64,000 nucleotides of DNA from Nostoc sp. CMAA1605 (GTDB lineage: Bacteria; Cyanobacteriota; Cyanobacteriia; Cyanobacteriales; Nostocaceae): NCBI RefSeq assembly GCF_021596505.1, contig NZ_PJIZ01000005.1:62001-126000 (forward strand), read 5' to 3'. Position 1 is the stretch's first letter. Every line of letters begins with the position of its first letter. The translations under genes were made by a program, and so were the position numbers. The notes beneath the pieces were generated by a model, which made no database searches, was not told the DNA's origin, and saw only the letters and a list, made by a program, of their open reading frames with translations. Below, piece by piece: positions 27,668 to 37,534 of the stretch.

Positions 27668-27697
27668 GGGATGCTTTATTTGCATCCCATATTTTTT
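27668..27697 (+). terminator. rho-independent terminator of the pst operon
   Basis: GGGATGC (27668-27674) pairs with GCATCCC (27682-27688) around a 7-base loop, followed by ATATTTTTT. Confidence 0.88.
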
Positions 27698-27698
27698 G

Positions 27699-27852
27699 GT
27701 TATTAGTTAATAGTCATTAGTCATTAGTCATTAGGGAACGGGGAGAAGTAGACAAGGTTAACGAGGTAGATGAGGTAGATTTTAATCCAATCTCCAATGC
27801 CCAATGCCCAATGCCCAATGCCCAATGCCCAATGCCCAATCCCCAATCCCCA
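27699..27852. repeat. tandem arrays after pstB
   Basis: TAGTCAT units (27710-27733) and CCCAATG units (27795-27852), with GACAAGG/GAGGTAG text between. The arrays run up to the end of the antiporter gene. Confidence 0.85.
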
Positions 27853-27856
27853 ACCC

Positions 27857-30034
27857 CTATTCCCGACTCCCAACGCCCTTTTTCCAGCCAGCATCCTCTA
27901 GAGATGGGTACTGTGAACTAGATATTTGTGTAGTGATATTTGGCGGAGTGTTTTGAGGTTCTCCAAACACAATGATGGAACAAGTGATTTGTCTGGCTAG
28001 TTGAGTTGTCAAATCGCTAATGGCTAATCCGCCAGGATTAGTGTGATTACGAATAAAGGGTAAAACTACCAAGTCATATAATCTTGTTGCTTGCAAAATT
28101 GCTTGGGCTGTATTCTCATGGGCAAGAATTTGAATTTCTGGTGGATTGGCTGTAGATAATTTCCCTACCAACTGGGAAAGGTGCGATCGCCTAGCGGCGA
28201 TTTTACTAGAACTGGTGCGGCGATCGCATACATTTAAAACCGTTACCTGGGCTTGATTCGCTTCTGCTAGCATCTGGGCAAATTGCACTGGCTGTAGTGA
28301 TGGGGTGATGAGATTTTCTAAAGGGACTAAAATCCGTTGAATTTTTTGGGGCGAATCTACTAGGCGTGTAACTGCTACCGGACAATGAGCTGCCCATAAT
28401 ACACCATCAATGACATTGCCGAATAGTCGCGCTCTTAAGCCAGTGCGTTTACCCCAACCCATGACAATTAAATCAGCTTTTTGCTCACGGGCGGCTCGGC
28501 TAATTCCTGACGCAAAAGCATCATCTATTCTCAATAATGGCTCTGCTTCTATCCCAAAGGCTTGACTGTGATAAATAGCCTTGGTTAACAAACGCTCACT
28601 TCTCTGTACCGATAATTCTAACTGTGGTGCATCCATCTGAGATGCAGCCGGTGCGATCGCTAGTGGAATAATCTTACCCTTTGTCTGACGTGCTAATAAA
28701 GCCGCCATTTCCACTAAATGCTGCTGAGTGTGGGGATTATAAATTGGTACAACTATCGTAAAAGTCTGTGTGCGCGGTGCTTCTGACTGTTGCTGTGGTA
28801 AATCGGTGGTGGCTGTAGTTGTGATTGCTTGCGGAGTTAAGGTGACAGCTGTGCGGCTAGTAATCAATGGCCCCAAAATTGATGTAACTAACATCAAAAT
28901 GATAAAGCTACTCAATAACTCCGGTGATAATAGTCCGGCTCGATAGCCTACAAAAGTTGCGGCTAAAGTTGTACCGACTTGCGGTATTGAGAGTGACCAC
29001 ATTGTCAGCATTTCTTGCCAGCTATAGCGATAAATGAATTTTGCTAACCAAGCAGCAATAAATTTACTGGCAATCAAACTGATCAAAATTAAAGAAGTTA
29101 ACCTAAAAATTAAAAGATTGTTGAATAAAGTTGGTAAATCAATCAATAAACCCAAGTTCACAAAGAAAATGGGGATAAATAAAACACTACCAATAAATAC
29201 TATTTTTTCTTTAACTGGCCCTTCGCCGACGACATCATTGACGGCTAAACCTGCTAGAAACGCACCAAAAATCTTTTCTACTCCAATTAGTTGCGCTCCC
29301 ATCACAGCTAAAAATAGAGTCAGCACTACAAATAAAAACTTATTCCCTTCATCATCTCCTGAGCGGCGAAAAAATTCTTTGCCTAGCCAGTCTAAACCCA
29401 CCACAATCACAACAGAGTAAATAATTAATTCCCCCAGTAAGGCAAGTAGTGTAGTTAAGCTAAAAATCTTGATCTGAGATATCGCCACGCATCCCACCAA
29501 GACTATCAGCGCGCCTATATCAGTAAAAGCCGTAGCTGCAATTGTAGTTGTGACAGCTTCATTACTAACTACTCCCAAACGACTCAGCAAAGGATAAGCT
29601 AAAAGAGTATGGGAAGCAAATAATGAGCCTAATAATATAGAATGCTGCAAATTGAGATGAAAAATTCTGCCAACTAAAATTCCTAGTAAAAACGATATAC
29701 CAAAACTCAAGCAGGCAAAACCTAAAGCACGTTGTTTTTGTCGTCGCCACTGCGCGATTTCCACCTCCAAACCTGCGACAAACATTAAATAAACTAGACC
29801 AATGTCTGCTAGCAAGTTGATGATGCTTGATTTGTTCTGAAATAGATCCCAGCCTGATGGGCCAAGCACTAATCCAGATAAAACCAAGCCAACTAATCCA
29901 GGTAATTTCAGCCGTTCAAATAAAATAGGTACAACTAAAATAACTACCAGCAAAATAGCAAAGGGAACAATTGGTTCTTGTCCCAGAACTTGGGTAGTTG
30001 GTTCTAGTGCAAGAACTTGTAATATTCGTTCCAT
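27857..30034 (-). CDS. CPA2-type cation/H+ antiporter with C-terminal universal stress protein domains
   Basis: A 725-aa membrane protein. The N-terminal 25-400 is a Kef/NapA-like monovalent cation:proton exchanger with about 12 hydrophobic segments ([44 protein letters not shown]). The Asp in TDIGAL fits the ion-binding site. The C-terminal 420-710 has two universal-stress-protein-like units, one with the nucleotide-loop-like [20 protein letters not shown] near 525. These probably sense ATP/AMP and gate transport. It is a single gene; the transported ion (Na+ or K+) cannot be told from sequence. Such USP fusions are common in cyanobacteria. Confidence 0.9.
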   Translation of the reverse strand: MERILQVLALEPTTQVLGQEPIVPFAILLVVILVVPILFERLKLPGLVGLVLSGLVLGPSGWDLFQNKSSIINLLADIGLVYLMFVAGLEVEIAQWRRQKQRALGFACLSFGISFLLGILVGRIFHLNLQHSILLGSLFASHTLLAYPLLSRLGVVSNEAVTTTIAATAFTDIGALIVLVGCVAISQIKIFSLTTLLALLGELIIYSVVIVVGLDWLGKEFFRRSGDDEGNKFLFVVLTLFLAVMGAQLIGVEKIFGAFLAGLAVNDVVGEGPVKEKIVFIGSVLFIPIFFVNLGLLIDLPTLFNNLLIFRLTSLILISLIASKFIAAWLAKFIYRYSWQEMLTMWSLSIPQVGTTLAATFVGYRAGLLSPELLSSFIILMLVTSILGPLITSRTAVTLTPQAITTTATTDLPQQQSEAPRTQTFTIVVPIYNPHTQQHLVEMAALLARQTKGKIIPLAIAPAASQMDAPQLELSVQRSERLLTKAIYHSQAFGIEAEPLLRIDDAFASGISRAAREQKADLIVMGWGKRTGLRARLFGNVIDGVLWAAHCPVAVTRLVDSPQKIQRILVPLENLITPSLQPVQFAQMLAEANQAQVTVLNVCDRRTSSSKIAARRSHLSQLVGKLSTANPPEIQILAHENTAQAILQATRLYDLVVLPFIRNHTNPGGLAISDLTTQLARQITCSIIVFGEPQNTPPNITTQISSSQYPSLEDAGWKKGVGSRE

Positions 30035-30133
30035 AGGTTAGGAGTTGCAGGAGCGATGGTGAAGCTATGATTCTATGATTCCTTTTAATAATTTTCTGCA
30101 ATCGTCTATCGCCTTCGGGAGAATTCACAATTT

Positions 30134-30154
30134 AGAACACCCTCTGGTGTTTCT
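30134..30154 (-). terminator. small hairpin downstream of the HAS-barrel-like gene
   Basis: AGAACACC pairs with GGTGTTTCT with one bulge and a CTCT loop. It lies 65 bp beyond the stop at 30219 on the minus strand. The stem is short and the T tract weak. Confidence 0.3.
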
Positions 30155-30218
30155 AACTTACACCTAAGTATCTGGAAAGCCACTCTTAAAAATTAACAAT
30201 TATCTGGGAATTAACTAT

Positions 30219-30875
30219 TTATGGGTGAATCTGGCTCAAAATAAATCGTAGGCGATCGTAGTCGTCTTTGAGGAGGACACTAAGAGTGCGTCCAGCCTTA
30301 ATCAGCCATTCCCTGTCAGCTTTGCGTAATTGGTAAACTTCCCGAATCGCCGCCGCAGTTAACGCTTCTACCGGCGCGCCGTTAATGGCTAGCAGTGTCC
30401 GCAAAAAATCTAACTCTTCGGTAAATTTAACTATTAAATCTGGTTCACACCGATAAACAGCTTGATGAATTTGGGGGGGACGTGGTGGTAAATATTGATA
30501 AACTCTTTGGTTAGCACCTGTAATTGTTAATGGTGGGGCAAAACCGACGATCGCCGCCCGAAATTCAGTTTTGAGCATGGCAAAAATTTGCGGCTGTTCC
30601 TCGCGTAATTCTTGCAATGATAACCCCAAAGCCACGGCTCGGTGTACAGAATCAACGGGCATTGTAGTAGCATAATATACTACTGCAAAAACTTGATTAC
30701 CCGATTCCTCATCTACAGCTAGCACCCAACTACCAAAAGGCGGCATAGATGGAAAGCTTAAATCTTCCGGTTCTAGACACTGTGCCAAAAATTCAGTAGA
30801 GGTAGTTTCGATCACCTCCGCAATGTGGTTAGGGTGGCGATCGCTCGTATTAAACTGTGGTAGAGGAAGACGCAT
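30219..30875 (-). CDS. HAS-barrel-like conserved cyanobacterial protein
   Basis: A 218-aa soluble protein. The N-terminal half (about 14-130) looks like a HAS-barrel, a beta domain shared with HerA-type ATPases and ATP synthases: IAEVIETTSTEFLAQCLEPE, GSWVLAVDEESGNQVFAVVY. The C-terminal half is helical (TEELDFLRTLLAINGAP, VYQLRKADREWLIKAGRTLS). No ATPase domain is present. The family is conserved in cyanobacteria with unknown function; the HAS-barrel label is from memory of related annotations. ndhS lies on the same strand upstream, separated by 113 bp. Confidence 0.7.
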   Translation of the reverse strand: MRLPLPQFNTSDRHPNHIAEVIETTSTEFLAQCLEPEDLSFPSMPPFGSWVLAVDEESGNQVFAVVYYATTMPVDSVHRAVALGLSLQELREEQPQIFAMLKTEFRAAIVGFAPPLTITGANQRVYQYLPPRPPQIHQAVYRCEPDLIVKFTEELDFLRTLLAINGAPVEALTAAAIREVYQLRKADREWLIKAGRTLSVLLKDDYDRLRFILSQIHP

Positions 30876-30988
30876 GAGAGTGCTGAGTGCTGTTAGCGGT
30901 AGCGCGGCGTTTAGCCGGTGATGAGTGATAAGTCAATAGTCACTATTCTTTTACTAATGACTATTGACTATGGACTAATGACTAAGAC

Positions 30989-31186
30989 TTATTTTCCTTT
31001 TTTCTTGCCAGTAGCGATTTCTACAGGTTCTAGTTCCGATAGGCGAAAGGTAATGATTTTATCCCAGTTTCCGCCTTCAAACAACACAGCTACTTTGCCA
31101 TCACTGACGCGTTGTACTAGTCCTTCATAGCGATAGTAAGTATCTGCGGGATTCTTAACACGAACAGTTGCTCCAGGTAGAATCAT
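30989..31186 (-). CDS. ndhS: NAD(P)H dehydrogenase-like complex subunit NdhS
   Basis: A 65-aa SH3-like subunit of the photosynthetic NDH-1 complex that helps dock reduced ferredoxin, on the cytoplasmic face of thylakoids. It begins [20 protein letters not shown] and contains [20 protein letters not shown] and [15 protein letters not shown], which matches NdhS. An AGGAAAG ribosome site lies upstream. It is a stand-alone small gene between the HAS-barrel-like gene and rodA. Confidence 0.93.
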   Translation of the reverse strand: MILPGATVRVKNPADTYYRYEGLVQRVSDGKVAVLFEGGNWDKIITFRLSELEPVEIATGKKKGK

Positions 31187-31292
31187 GACTTCTTTCCTTA
31201 GTTATTCCTTCTAATAGCTTAATATCTTTGATTGGTCTATAGTCCATAGTTCATAGTTTCACTTTTCCCAATAGTAACTATTGACTGAAGCC

Positions 31293-31348
31293 GCACTCAG
31301 CACTCATTACTCAGCACTCAGCACTCATTACTCAGCACTCATTACTCC
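31293..31348. repeat. 7-bp array (CAGCACT/CATTACT) after rodA
   Basis: CACTCAG and CACTCATTACTCAG units fill the spacer between ndhS and the rodA stop. Confidence 0.85.
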
Positions 31349-31352
31349 AAAA

Positions 31353-32666
31353 TCAATAATACTTCTGCCGTTGGCGAAAATTGGCTACCGATTCTACTAT
31401 TCCTAGTGCCATGAAATTCGTCAACATTGCCGATCGTCCGTAACTCATCCAAGGTAACGGTATCCCCGCTACAGGTGCTAAACCTACAGTCATACCAACA
31501 TTAACAATCAATTGAAACACAATCATCGACAAAACACCGATCGCCAATAACGAACCAAAATTATCTTTGGCTGTTTGAGCAACGTGTAGCAACCGCCAGC
31601 AGATCAAACAGAAAATAAATAAAACAACTAAACATCCAACGAAACCAAATTCTTCCCCTACAGCCGAAAATATAAAGTCTGTATGTTGTTCAGGAACGAA
31701 ATTCAGTTGTGTCATCGGCCCTTTAAACAAACCCCAACCCCACATTTCACCTGCACCGATAGCAATGCGTGATTGATGTTGGTGATAACCAGCTCCTAAT
31801 ATATCCTGATCAGGACGTAGAAAGGTTGTCAGTCGGGCTTTTTGATAATCCCTCAAAATATGATTCCAGGCGAAAATTCCTAGTTCACCACCTATCATAT
31901 TAATAGCTCCAGCACCAATTCCAGCCATACCAAACCGTCGCCAAGGCAGAGTGAACCAAGCCAAAATGCCCATAGCTATCGACCAAAGAATGCCTAAAGG
32001 CCCTAGTGCGATTTCATGAAAAACTACTAATGGTTCTGATAACGGCCAAGATGTACCAAATAAAATGGCTGCAATCACGGGAGATACTAACAAAATTAAC
32101 CAACCTGGATTAGCATTTGCCCAATACAACATTCCTAATACTATTGATCCAAACACTAGAGATGTTGCCAAATCAGGTTGCACAAATACCAATAACCAAG
32201 GTAGGGCTGTAAAAGCTAAAGCTCGGCAAAAATTAGGTAGAGTAGCTGCCGTATTTTTGTGTAATAGAGCCGCTAACGTGATGATTACTCCCACTTTGGC
32301 GAATTCTGAGGGTTGGACGTTAAAACCCGCAATATTAATCCATCGCTGTGCGCCTTTAGCACTAGTCCCAGCAATCATCACCGCAATTAGACTGAAGTTA
32401 GTAATTGCGTATGTTACCCAATGCCATTGCAGTAAATTCTCGTAACGAAAGCGACAAATAAATAACGCAATTAAAGTACCTATACCAGCAACTAACCAAT
32501 GCCACCACCAATCTGTTACAGGTTGCTTCAGTTCAGTGCTAAGAATCATGAGTCCGCCAAAGAAGCTGACTCCCACAGGCAGAATAAATAAGAGCCAATC
32601 TATCTGCTGCCAAGGTTTAACCCAATACTGCCAACGAATTTTAGGAAGCGAACGTTTCAATAACAT
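31353..32666 (-). CDS. rodA: rod-shape-determining peptidoglycan glycosyltransferase RodA
   Basis: A SEDS-family polymerase of lipid II acting with an elongation-type transpeptidase at the membrane. Length 437 aa with about ten hydrophobic segments. The family regions are visible: AKGAQRWINIAGFNVQPSEFAK, QPDLATSLVF, and EQHTDFIFSAVGEEFGF followed near the C-terminus by AGIPLPWMSYGRSAML. The start codon is preceded by a GGGGATT array rather than a clear ribosome site. RodA rather than FtsW is favoured by the GAGEMWGWGLFKGPMTQLNF segment. Confidence 0.93.
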   Translation of the reverse strand: MLLKRSLPKIRWQYWVKPWQQIDWLLFILPVGVSFFGGLMILSTELKQPVTDWWWHWLVAGIGTLIALFICRFRYENLLQWHWVTYAITNFSLIAVMIAGTSAKGAQRWINIAGFNVQPSEFAKVGVIITLAALLHKNTAATLPNFCRALAFTALPWLLVFVQPDLATSLVFGSIVLGMLYWANANPGWLILLVSPVIAAILFGTSWPLSEPLVVFHEIALGPLGILWSIAMGILAWFTLPWRRFGMAGIGAGAINMIGGELGIFAWNHILRDYQKARLTTFLRPDQDILGAGYHQHQSRIAIGAGEMWGWGLFKGPMTQLNFVPEQHTDFIFSAVGEEFGFVGCLVVLFIFCLICWRLLHVAQTAKDNFGSLLAIGVLSMIVFQLIVNVGMTVGLAPVAGIPLPWMSYGRSAMLTNFMALGIVESVANFRQRQKYY

Positions 32667-32679
32667 TTTGATTGTTGAT

Positions 32680-32768
32680 TAGGGATTGGGGATTGGGGAT
32701 TGGGGACTGGGGACACTTCGACAAGCTCAGTGCTTCGCTGGGGACTGGGGATTGGGGATTGGGGACGA
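32680..32768. repeat. GGGGATT/GGGGACT array interrupted by a short insertion
   Basis: The array flanks a 29-bp stretch, ACACTTCGACAAGCTCAGTG then CTTCGCT, at about 32712-32739. That stretch is a partly palindromic sequence unlike the array. Confidence 0.85.
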
Positions 32769-32811
32769 GAAAGACAAGGTAGACAAATTTTATCCTAATA
32801 CTTAATTACCT

Positions 32812-32878
32812 ATGCCCCATGCCCTATGCCCCATGCCCTATGACCTATGCCCCATGCCCCATACCCTATGCCCCATGA
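32812..32878. repeat. 7-bp array (CCCCATG/CCCTATG)
   Basis: About nine units in the spacer between rodA and the Mrp-type gene. Confidence 0.9.
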
Positions 32879-32938
32879 TTATTAATAACTCTGAATTCCC
32901 AAGCTTTCACTCAGGAATTAGACAAAAATTAAGATTTA

Positions 32939-34009
32939 CTATGTGAGAGCAGCGACAGAAACTTTACCGGCGATATTTAAGGCGATCGCTTTTAAAGCTT
33001 TGGCTGAGGCTGAATCTGGATCAGCGACAACTATCGGTACGCCATTATCACCACCAATTCTAGTGGAAATCTCTAGGGGAACACAGCCTAATAAGGGAAC
33101 TCCTAATTCGGCTGCGGTTTTAGAACCACCACCAGAACCGAATATATCGTATTGTTTATCTGGCATATCGGGAGGAATGAAATAGCTCATGTTTTCTATC
33201 ATTCCCAATACCGGCACGTTCATTTGCTGGAACATCCGCAAACCTTTACGAGAATCTAACAGTGCTACAGTTTGTGGTGTTGTGACAATCACAGCCCCAG
33301 ACATCGGTACAGACTGAGTTAGGGTTAACTGAGCATCACCAGTTCCTGGTGGCATATCCACAATTAAATAGTCTAGTTGTCCCCATTCCACTTGATAGAG
33401 AAACTGGCGAATCACACCATTGAGCATAGGCCCACGCCAAATGACTGGCTGATCTCGGTCAATGAGAAAACCCATTGAAACTAATTTGACACCATGATTA
33501 AATGCTGGTTCTAAAACTTCACCTTTGTCTGTAGAACGCACCACAATTTGAGCGTCCGCTAGTCCTAACATGGTGGGATCATTTGGCCCGTATATATCCG
33601 CGTCTAATAAGCCGACTTTCGCCCCTGTTTGAGCTAATGCGACAGCGACATTCACCGCCACCGTGCTTTTACCGACACCACCCTTACCACTAGAAACAGC
33701 AATAATATTTTTCACCCCTGGAACACCATTGCGGTCAGGTAAGCTTTTTTGTTGTGGTGTTTCTGCTGTGACCTCGACACTGACATCCGTTACCCCAGGT
33801 AGCTTTTTCACAGCTTTTTCACAGTCTTCCACGATAAATTCCCTTAAGGGACAAGCGGGAGTTGTTAAAACCAAAGTAAAGCTGACTTTACCACCTTCAA
33901 TTTTGACGTTGCGAATCATGTTGAGTTCTACAAGACTCTTACGTAGTTCAGGGTCTTGTACTGGCCGCAACACTTCTAAAACAGATTGGGAATCGAGGAC
34001 ATCGTACAT
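32939..34009 (-). CDS. Mrp/NBP35-type P-loop ATPase, Fe-S cluster carrier family
   Basis: A 356-aa cytoplasmic protein. An N-terminal MIP18/DUF59 domain (about 5-85) precedes a ParA-like ATPase with deviant Walker A SSGKGGVGKST at about 106-116, then LLDADIYGPNDP and VDMPPGTGDAQLT. In Mrp/ApbC proteins this family carries Fe-S clusters. After IENMSYF, where many homologues have a CxxC, this protein reads IPPDMPDKQYDIFG with no cysteines; cyanobacterial members often look so. Thus the Fe-S carrier role is less certain here. It lies alone, with an AATTCAAAATG-type A/T repeat upstream. Confidence 0.9.
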   Translation of the reverse strand: MYDVLDSQSVLEVLRPVQDPELRKSLVELNMIRNVKIEGGKVSFTLVLTTPACPLREFIVEDCEKAVKKLPGVTDVSVEVTAETPQQKSLPDRNGVPGVKNIIAVSSGKGGVGKSTVAVNVAVALAQTGAKVGLLDADIYGPNDPTMLGLADAQIVVRSTDKGEVLEPAFNHGVKLVSMGFLIDRDQPVIWRGPMLNGVIRQFLYQVEWGQLDYLIVDMPPGTGDAQLTLTQSVPMSGAVIVTTPQTVALLDSRKGLRMFQQMNVPVLGMIENMSYFIPPDMPDKQYDIFGSGGGSKTAAELGVPLLGCVPLEISTRIGGDNGVPIVVADPDSASAKALKAIALNIAGKVSVAALT

Positions 34010-34186
34010 AACAATTCAAAATGCAAAATTAAAAATTCAAAATGTAAAGCAATTATTGCTTGGTGTGTTCTCTGCGATCGGCGTAACAAAATTTAAAAAA
34101 CTTTTATTATCACCTAATAGAATCTTAACTTTCTTTAGGTATCTAAAGATGAGAAGCCCAGAATTGGCAATGCAACACCCTGCCAA

Positions 34187-34828
34187 CTAAGACTGGGATG
34201 CAAGTTTCTCCTTAACCCAAGCACGAAAAGCACGAGTAGTAGAAACTTCCCCATTTTGTTTAGCTGCTGAAATAAATTGGGGAATCTCCCTCACTGGGAC
34301 AGGTGCAAAAGTCATACTCATTGGCACTTCTGAATATTGTCCGTCTGTAAGTTGATAAATTCTTAATGTAGTGCCGTTATAACGCCAAAACTCAGGAACT
34401 CCCATCGCTGCATACAGCTTCAATTTGTCTATTGCAGAGCGAGAATATTCCACCTCTAGCACCAAATCAGGCGGTGGGTCAGTGGCTAGGTCAATATTTT
34501 CTTTATTTCTCACTAAAGCTTCATTTTGGATATAGTAGCTACTATCTGGCTCTGCTCCCCGTTCTAAATCATCCCGCGTTAAAGTCAAAGAACCAGAACG
34601 TTTAATTTCTAAACCAAATTCTTCACAGAGCGCAAACACAAAACCTTCTATTAAACGGTTTGAGTTTTCGTGTGGCATCAGTGGAGACATAATTTCTAAT
34701 ATTCCATTGTCGTAAGCCAGTCGGGAACTGCGCTCTGTACCCATCTCCAGAAGCATAGTTTTAAAAGTTTGCCAGCTGATGTTGTGAAGTAAACTTCTAG
34801 TTTCTGCTGGGTGTGTTATCGCCACCAT
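34187..34828 (-). CDS. Uma2-family (DUF820) PD-(D/E)XK nuclease-like protein
   Basis: A 213-aa protein from the ATG at 34826-34828, which has a GGGGAG ribosome site eight bases upstream; the frame runs open 31 codons further but that extension lacks such a site. Family landmarks are LAYDNGILEIMSPLMPHE, the acidic EPDSSYYIQN, and DLVLEVEYSRSAIDKLKLYA with the catalytic-type Glu-x-Glu. The Uma2 fold is that of restriction-endonuclease-like enzymes and the family is greatly expanded in cyanobacteria, with unknown biological role. A second member with a coiled-coil tail is at 45962-46771. Confidence 0.9.
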   Translation of the reverse strand: MVAITHPAETRSLLHNISWQTFKTMLLEMGTERSSRLAYDNGILEIMSPLMPHENSNRLIEGFVFALCEEFGLEIKRSGSLTLTRDDLERGAEPDSSYYIQNEALVRNKENIDLATDPPPDLVLEVEYSRSAIDKLKLYAAMGVPEFWRYNGTTLRIYQLTDGQYSEVPMSMTFAPVPVREIPQFISAAKQNGEVSTTRAFRAWVKEKLASQS

Positions 34829-34938
34829 AGTTGATTTCTCCCCAGGATATTGGCTGATACCAAGAGTTTGCCATATTTTGCAATAGTTGGTTTGGTGAAC
34901 GACAGCCATTGAGACTTTCACTCAAATTGACTCAGGGT

Positions 34939-35003
34939 GTAGGGTGCGTCAGTTCAAGAGAAGCTAACTATAGTCAGAAATTATTTATACTGACGCACTC
35001 TAC
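34939..35003. repeat. stem-loop with 15-bp arms (GTAGGGTGCGTCAGT type)
   Basis: GTAGGGTGCGTCAGT at 34939-34953 pairs with ACTGACGCACTCTAC at 34989-35003 with one mismatch. It resembles a dispersed non-coding repeat. It lies between the Uma2 and pilQ genes. Confidence 0.6.
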
Positions 35004-35022
35004 CCAACTAAATATCCTGAGC

Positions 35023-35056
35023 AAAAAAAGACACCACAAAGCTGGACAGCTTGTGG
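35023..35056 (-). terminator. rho-independent terminator of the pilMNOQ operon
   Basis: On the minus strand CCACAAGCTG pairs with CAGCTTTGTGG (one bulged base), followed by a run of seven Ts (35023-35030). It lies 46 bp after the pilQ stop. Confidence 0.88.
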
Positions 35057-35101
35057 CTTATCTAAATTTATTCCATTTAAAGTTGAAAACCAATTTCTCA
35101 A

Positions 35102-37474
35102 TTATCGCTTGGGTGTACCTAAACCCCGACGTTCCAGAACTTGGCGCACCTGTGGACTGGGTGTGTAGTTATAGCCGTAAGCTGAGTTTTCCGAATCATC
35201 CATAATTTGCGGTGTGAGAAGTACAATCACTTCTCGACGTTCATTGGTTCTGTTTGTACTTCTAAAGAGTGAACCAATCAGAGGAATGTCCCCCAAGATA
35301 GGGATTTTAGACACACTTGTCCGGTCTTGGTCTTGAATAATACCTGACAAAATTAGTGTTTGACCATCTCGCAGGCGAATCAAACCAGAATTCAAAGAAC
35401 GTTCCGATACCAAGAAAATTGTTTGGCTATTACCAGAAACATTGAGTACAGCTGAAGATTGGGGTGCTTTGACAACTGGAGCAACTGATAAGGACAGAAA
35501 ACCATTATCATCAATCCTATCAAGTTTGACAGCTAGAGTTAAACCTACATCAGTTTTTTCGGCTGTTACTGTTTGGGTGGAAGTTCCATCACCGCGAGTT
35601 GTTTCACTCTTAATGTTTCCTACCACTTCTTGAGTGAGTTTGACATTAGCAGTTTGACCTTCCTGCACAATTAAAGTCGGATCAGTCAAAATCTTGGCAT
35701 TACCATTTGTCACTTGAGCCTGCAAACTAGCAAGAAGACGTTTGGGAAACTGGTATATGGTGGGTAAGCTATAGGTATAGGTACTAGGAGTAGCACCAGT
35801 AATCTGGCTAGCATATCTAGTTGGTTCACCAGTTACAGGATCAAATTCTACTGGTACAGCAGTCACTGTACCGGCTGTGCCTTCTGTGTAGCTACTTAGT
35901 CCTGGTTGTGTAGGATTACTGCTGACACCTGCACTTGGTGTTCCTGTATTGGGATTGTTAGGATCTAAGAAAATATTGGCACTACTGAGAGGGTTACTGG
36001 TTGTTGGTGTACTAGTAACACTATTGGCAACTTCTGTACCAGTAGCCGGCCGAGAGCCGCCAAAGTTAAAGGTGGCTGCCCCACCATCCACAGAGAAGTA
36101 GTTATTCCCAATACCAAAGGAAAAACTCGCGCTGTAGTCTTGGTTGCCTGTGAGGTTAACATCGATAATTTTGACATTAACGACCGCCTGACGACGGCGA
36201 ATATCAAGTTGAGTTAATTGAGTCATCGCCATCTCAACTAACTTCGGAGGGCCAATTAATGTCAAAGCATTGGTACGCTCATCCCCTAAAGCCTGTAAAC
36301 CCCGCAGTAGTGGAGTCGAATCTGTATAGTTAATTCGTTGAGTTTCTACTCTAGTTTCTGTAGTAGTCTGGGTTTGGGTTACGGGTGCAACGCCAGTTCC
36401 TACAGGTACGGCACTAACATTAGTAACTTGACGTTCCCGGCTCACAGCTGTTTCTGCACCTAAGCCGACCAGAAAATTTAAAGCCACTCCCACACTGACT
36501 TGATTAAGTCGCAAGCTCCGCATAACTACGTCGCGTGTGGAGTTAGGCAGTTTTGGCCCTACAAAAATTGTCCTGTTGCTGCGGTTAGCTTCTAAACCAC
36601 TCAGGCGCAAGACGTAGTTAAATACATCCTGCACAGGTTCATTTTCTATGTCTAGAGAGATGGTTTGCTGAATTGCTTGCCCATCTTTACTACCTTCACC
36701 ACCGATATAAGCCAAGTTGAGATTAGCCGCGCGCGCCAGCAATGATAAAACTTCACGCACTGGCGCATCCCGCAACACTAAACGCGGCACTCGTTCCTGT
36801 GTGCCTAAATCTATAGTGCTAGGAGAAGCATCTGTAACGGCAACAGCAATGTCTCCCACTGGCGGGGGAACGGCTCTGGGTAATAATGGTGGTGCTTGGC
36901 TAACAGGTTGACCCACACCTGCTGGTTGTGCCGGTCTACCGTCAATAGTGATTTCCGGGTTAGGGACAAGCACATTGGGGACTGCGCCTGGTTGAGCCGC
37001 CGTAGCTCCAGGGGTTGGTGTAGATGCTGGTGGTGTTGGGGTAATTGGCACTGATGCTGTAGTCCCAGTTGATGGGCTGTAGCTGAGGGTAATACTGTCA
37101 GATTTTCTGACTACAGGTTGACCACTAGGTGCATCATTATCACCAGTGACTATTACCCGAATACTATTAGCATCAAGTTGGACAACTTCAACAGAGGCAA
37201 TTCCAGGAGCTGGTTTTTCTTGGCGAAAATTATTGCCCTGCTTTAAACGCAACTGGGTGTTGATGATATCGGAAACTAAGGTATTACCTCTTTTCGTCGT
37301 AAAAACTTGGGGACGAGAGCCAGCAGAGGTTTTTAAAGTCACGCTTACTCCGCCATTAACGGGAGCTAATTTGACTTCATTAACTTGTGTAATCTGTGCT
37401 GATACTGGTTGTGCCGCCAGAAATAATAAAGTAGCAGCACCCAAAATAAAATTATTACCGTGAAACTGTTTCAC
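35102..37474 (-). CDS. pilQ: type IV pilus secretin PilQ
   Basis: Outer-membrane pore for the type IV pilus, 790 aa. A signal peptide (FILGAATLLFLAAQPVSA) is followed by an AMIN domain (about 30-115) that binds the cell wall, a Pro/Ala linker (about 135-190), secretin short N domains (about 225-420) and the secretin core at the C-terminus (ILTDPTLIVQEGQTANVKLT, GQTLILSGIIQDQD, IPILGDIPLIGSLFRSTN). A Ser/Thr/Asn-rich insertion lies around 470-570. It is last in pilM-N-O-Q, 60 bp after pilO. No separate pilP lipoprotein gene is present, as is usual in cyanobacteria. Confidence 0.96.
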   Translation of the reverse strand: MKQFHGNNFILGAATLLFLAAQPVSAQITQVNEVKLAPVNGGVSVTLKTSAGSRPQVFTTKRGNTLVSDIINTQLRLKQGNNFRQEKPAPGIASVEVVQLDANSIRVIVTGDNDAPSGQPVVRKSDSITLSYSPSTGTTASVPITPTPPASTPTPGATAAQPGAVPNVLVPNPEITIDGRPAQPAGVGQPVSQAPPLLPRAVPPPVGDIAVAVTDASPSTIDLGTQERVPRLVLRDAPVREVLSLLARAANLNLAYIGGEGSKDGQAIQQTISLDIENEPVQDVFNYVLRLSGLEANRSNRTIFVGPKLPNSTRDVVMRSLRLNQVSVGVALNFLVGLGAETAVSRERQVTNVSAVPVGTGVAPVTQTQTTTETRVETQRINYTDSTPLLRGLQALGDERTNALTLIGPPKLVEMAMTQLTQLDIRRRQAVVNVKIIDVNLTGNQDYSASFSFGIGNNYFSVDGGAATFNFGGSRPATGTEVANSVTSTPTTSNPLSSANIFLDPNNPNTGTPSAGVSSNPTQPGLSSYTEGTAGTVTAVPVEFDPVTGEPTRYASQITGATPSTYTYSLPTIYQFPKRLLASLQAQVTNGNAKILTDPTLIVQEGQTANVKLTQEVVGNIKSETTRGDGTSTQTVTAEKTDVGLTLAVKLDRIDDNGFLSLSVAPVVKAPQSSAVLNVSGNSQTIFLVSERSLNSGLIRLRDGQTLILSGIIQDQDRTSVSKIPILGDIPLIGSLFRSTNRTNERREVIVLLTPQIMDDSENSAYGYNYTPSPQVRQVLERRGLGTPKR

Positions 37475-37534
37475 AGTTCATTCCTCACCTAATAAAGTCA
37501 TTAGTTGTTAGTCGTTAAGGTTTTTCCCCTGGAA

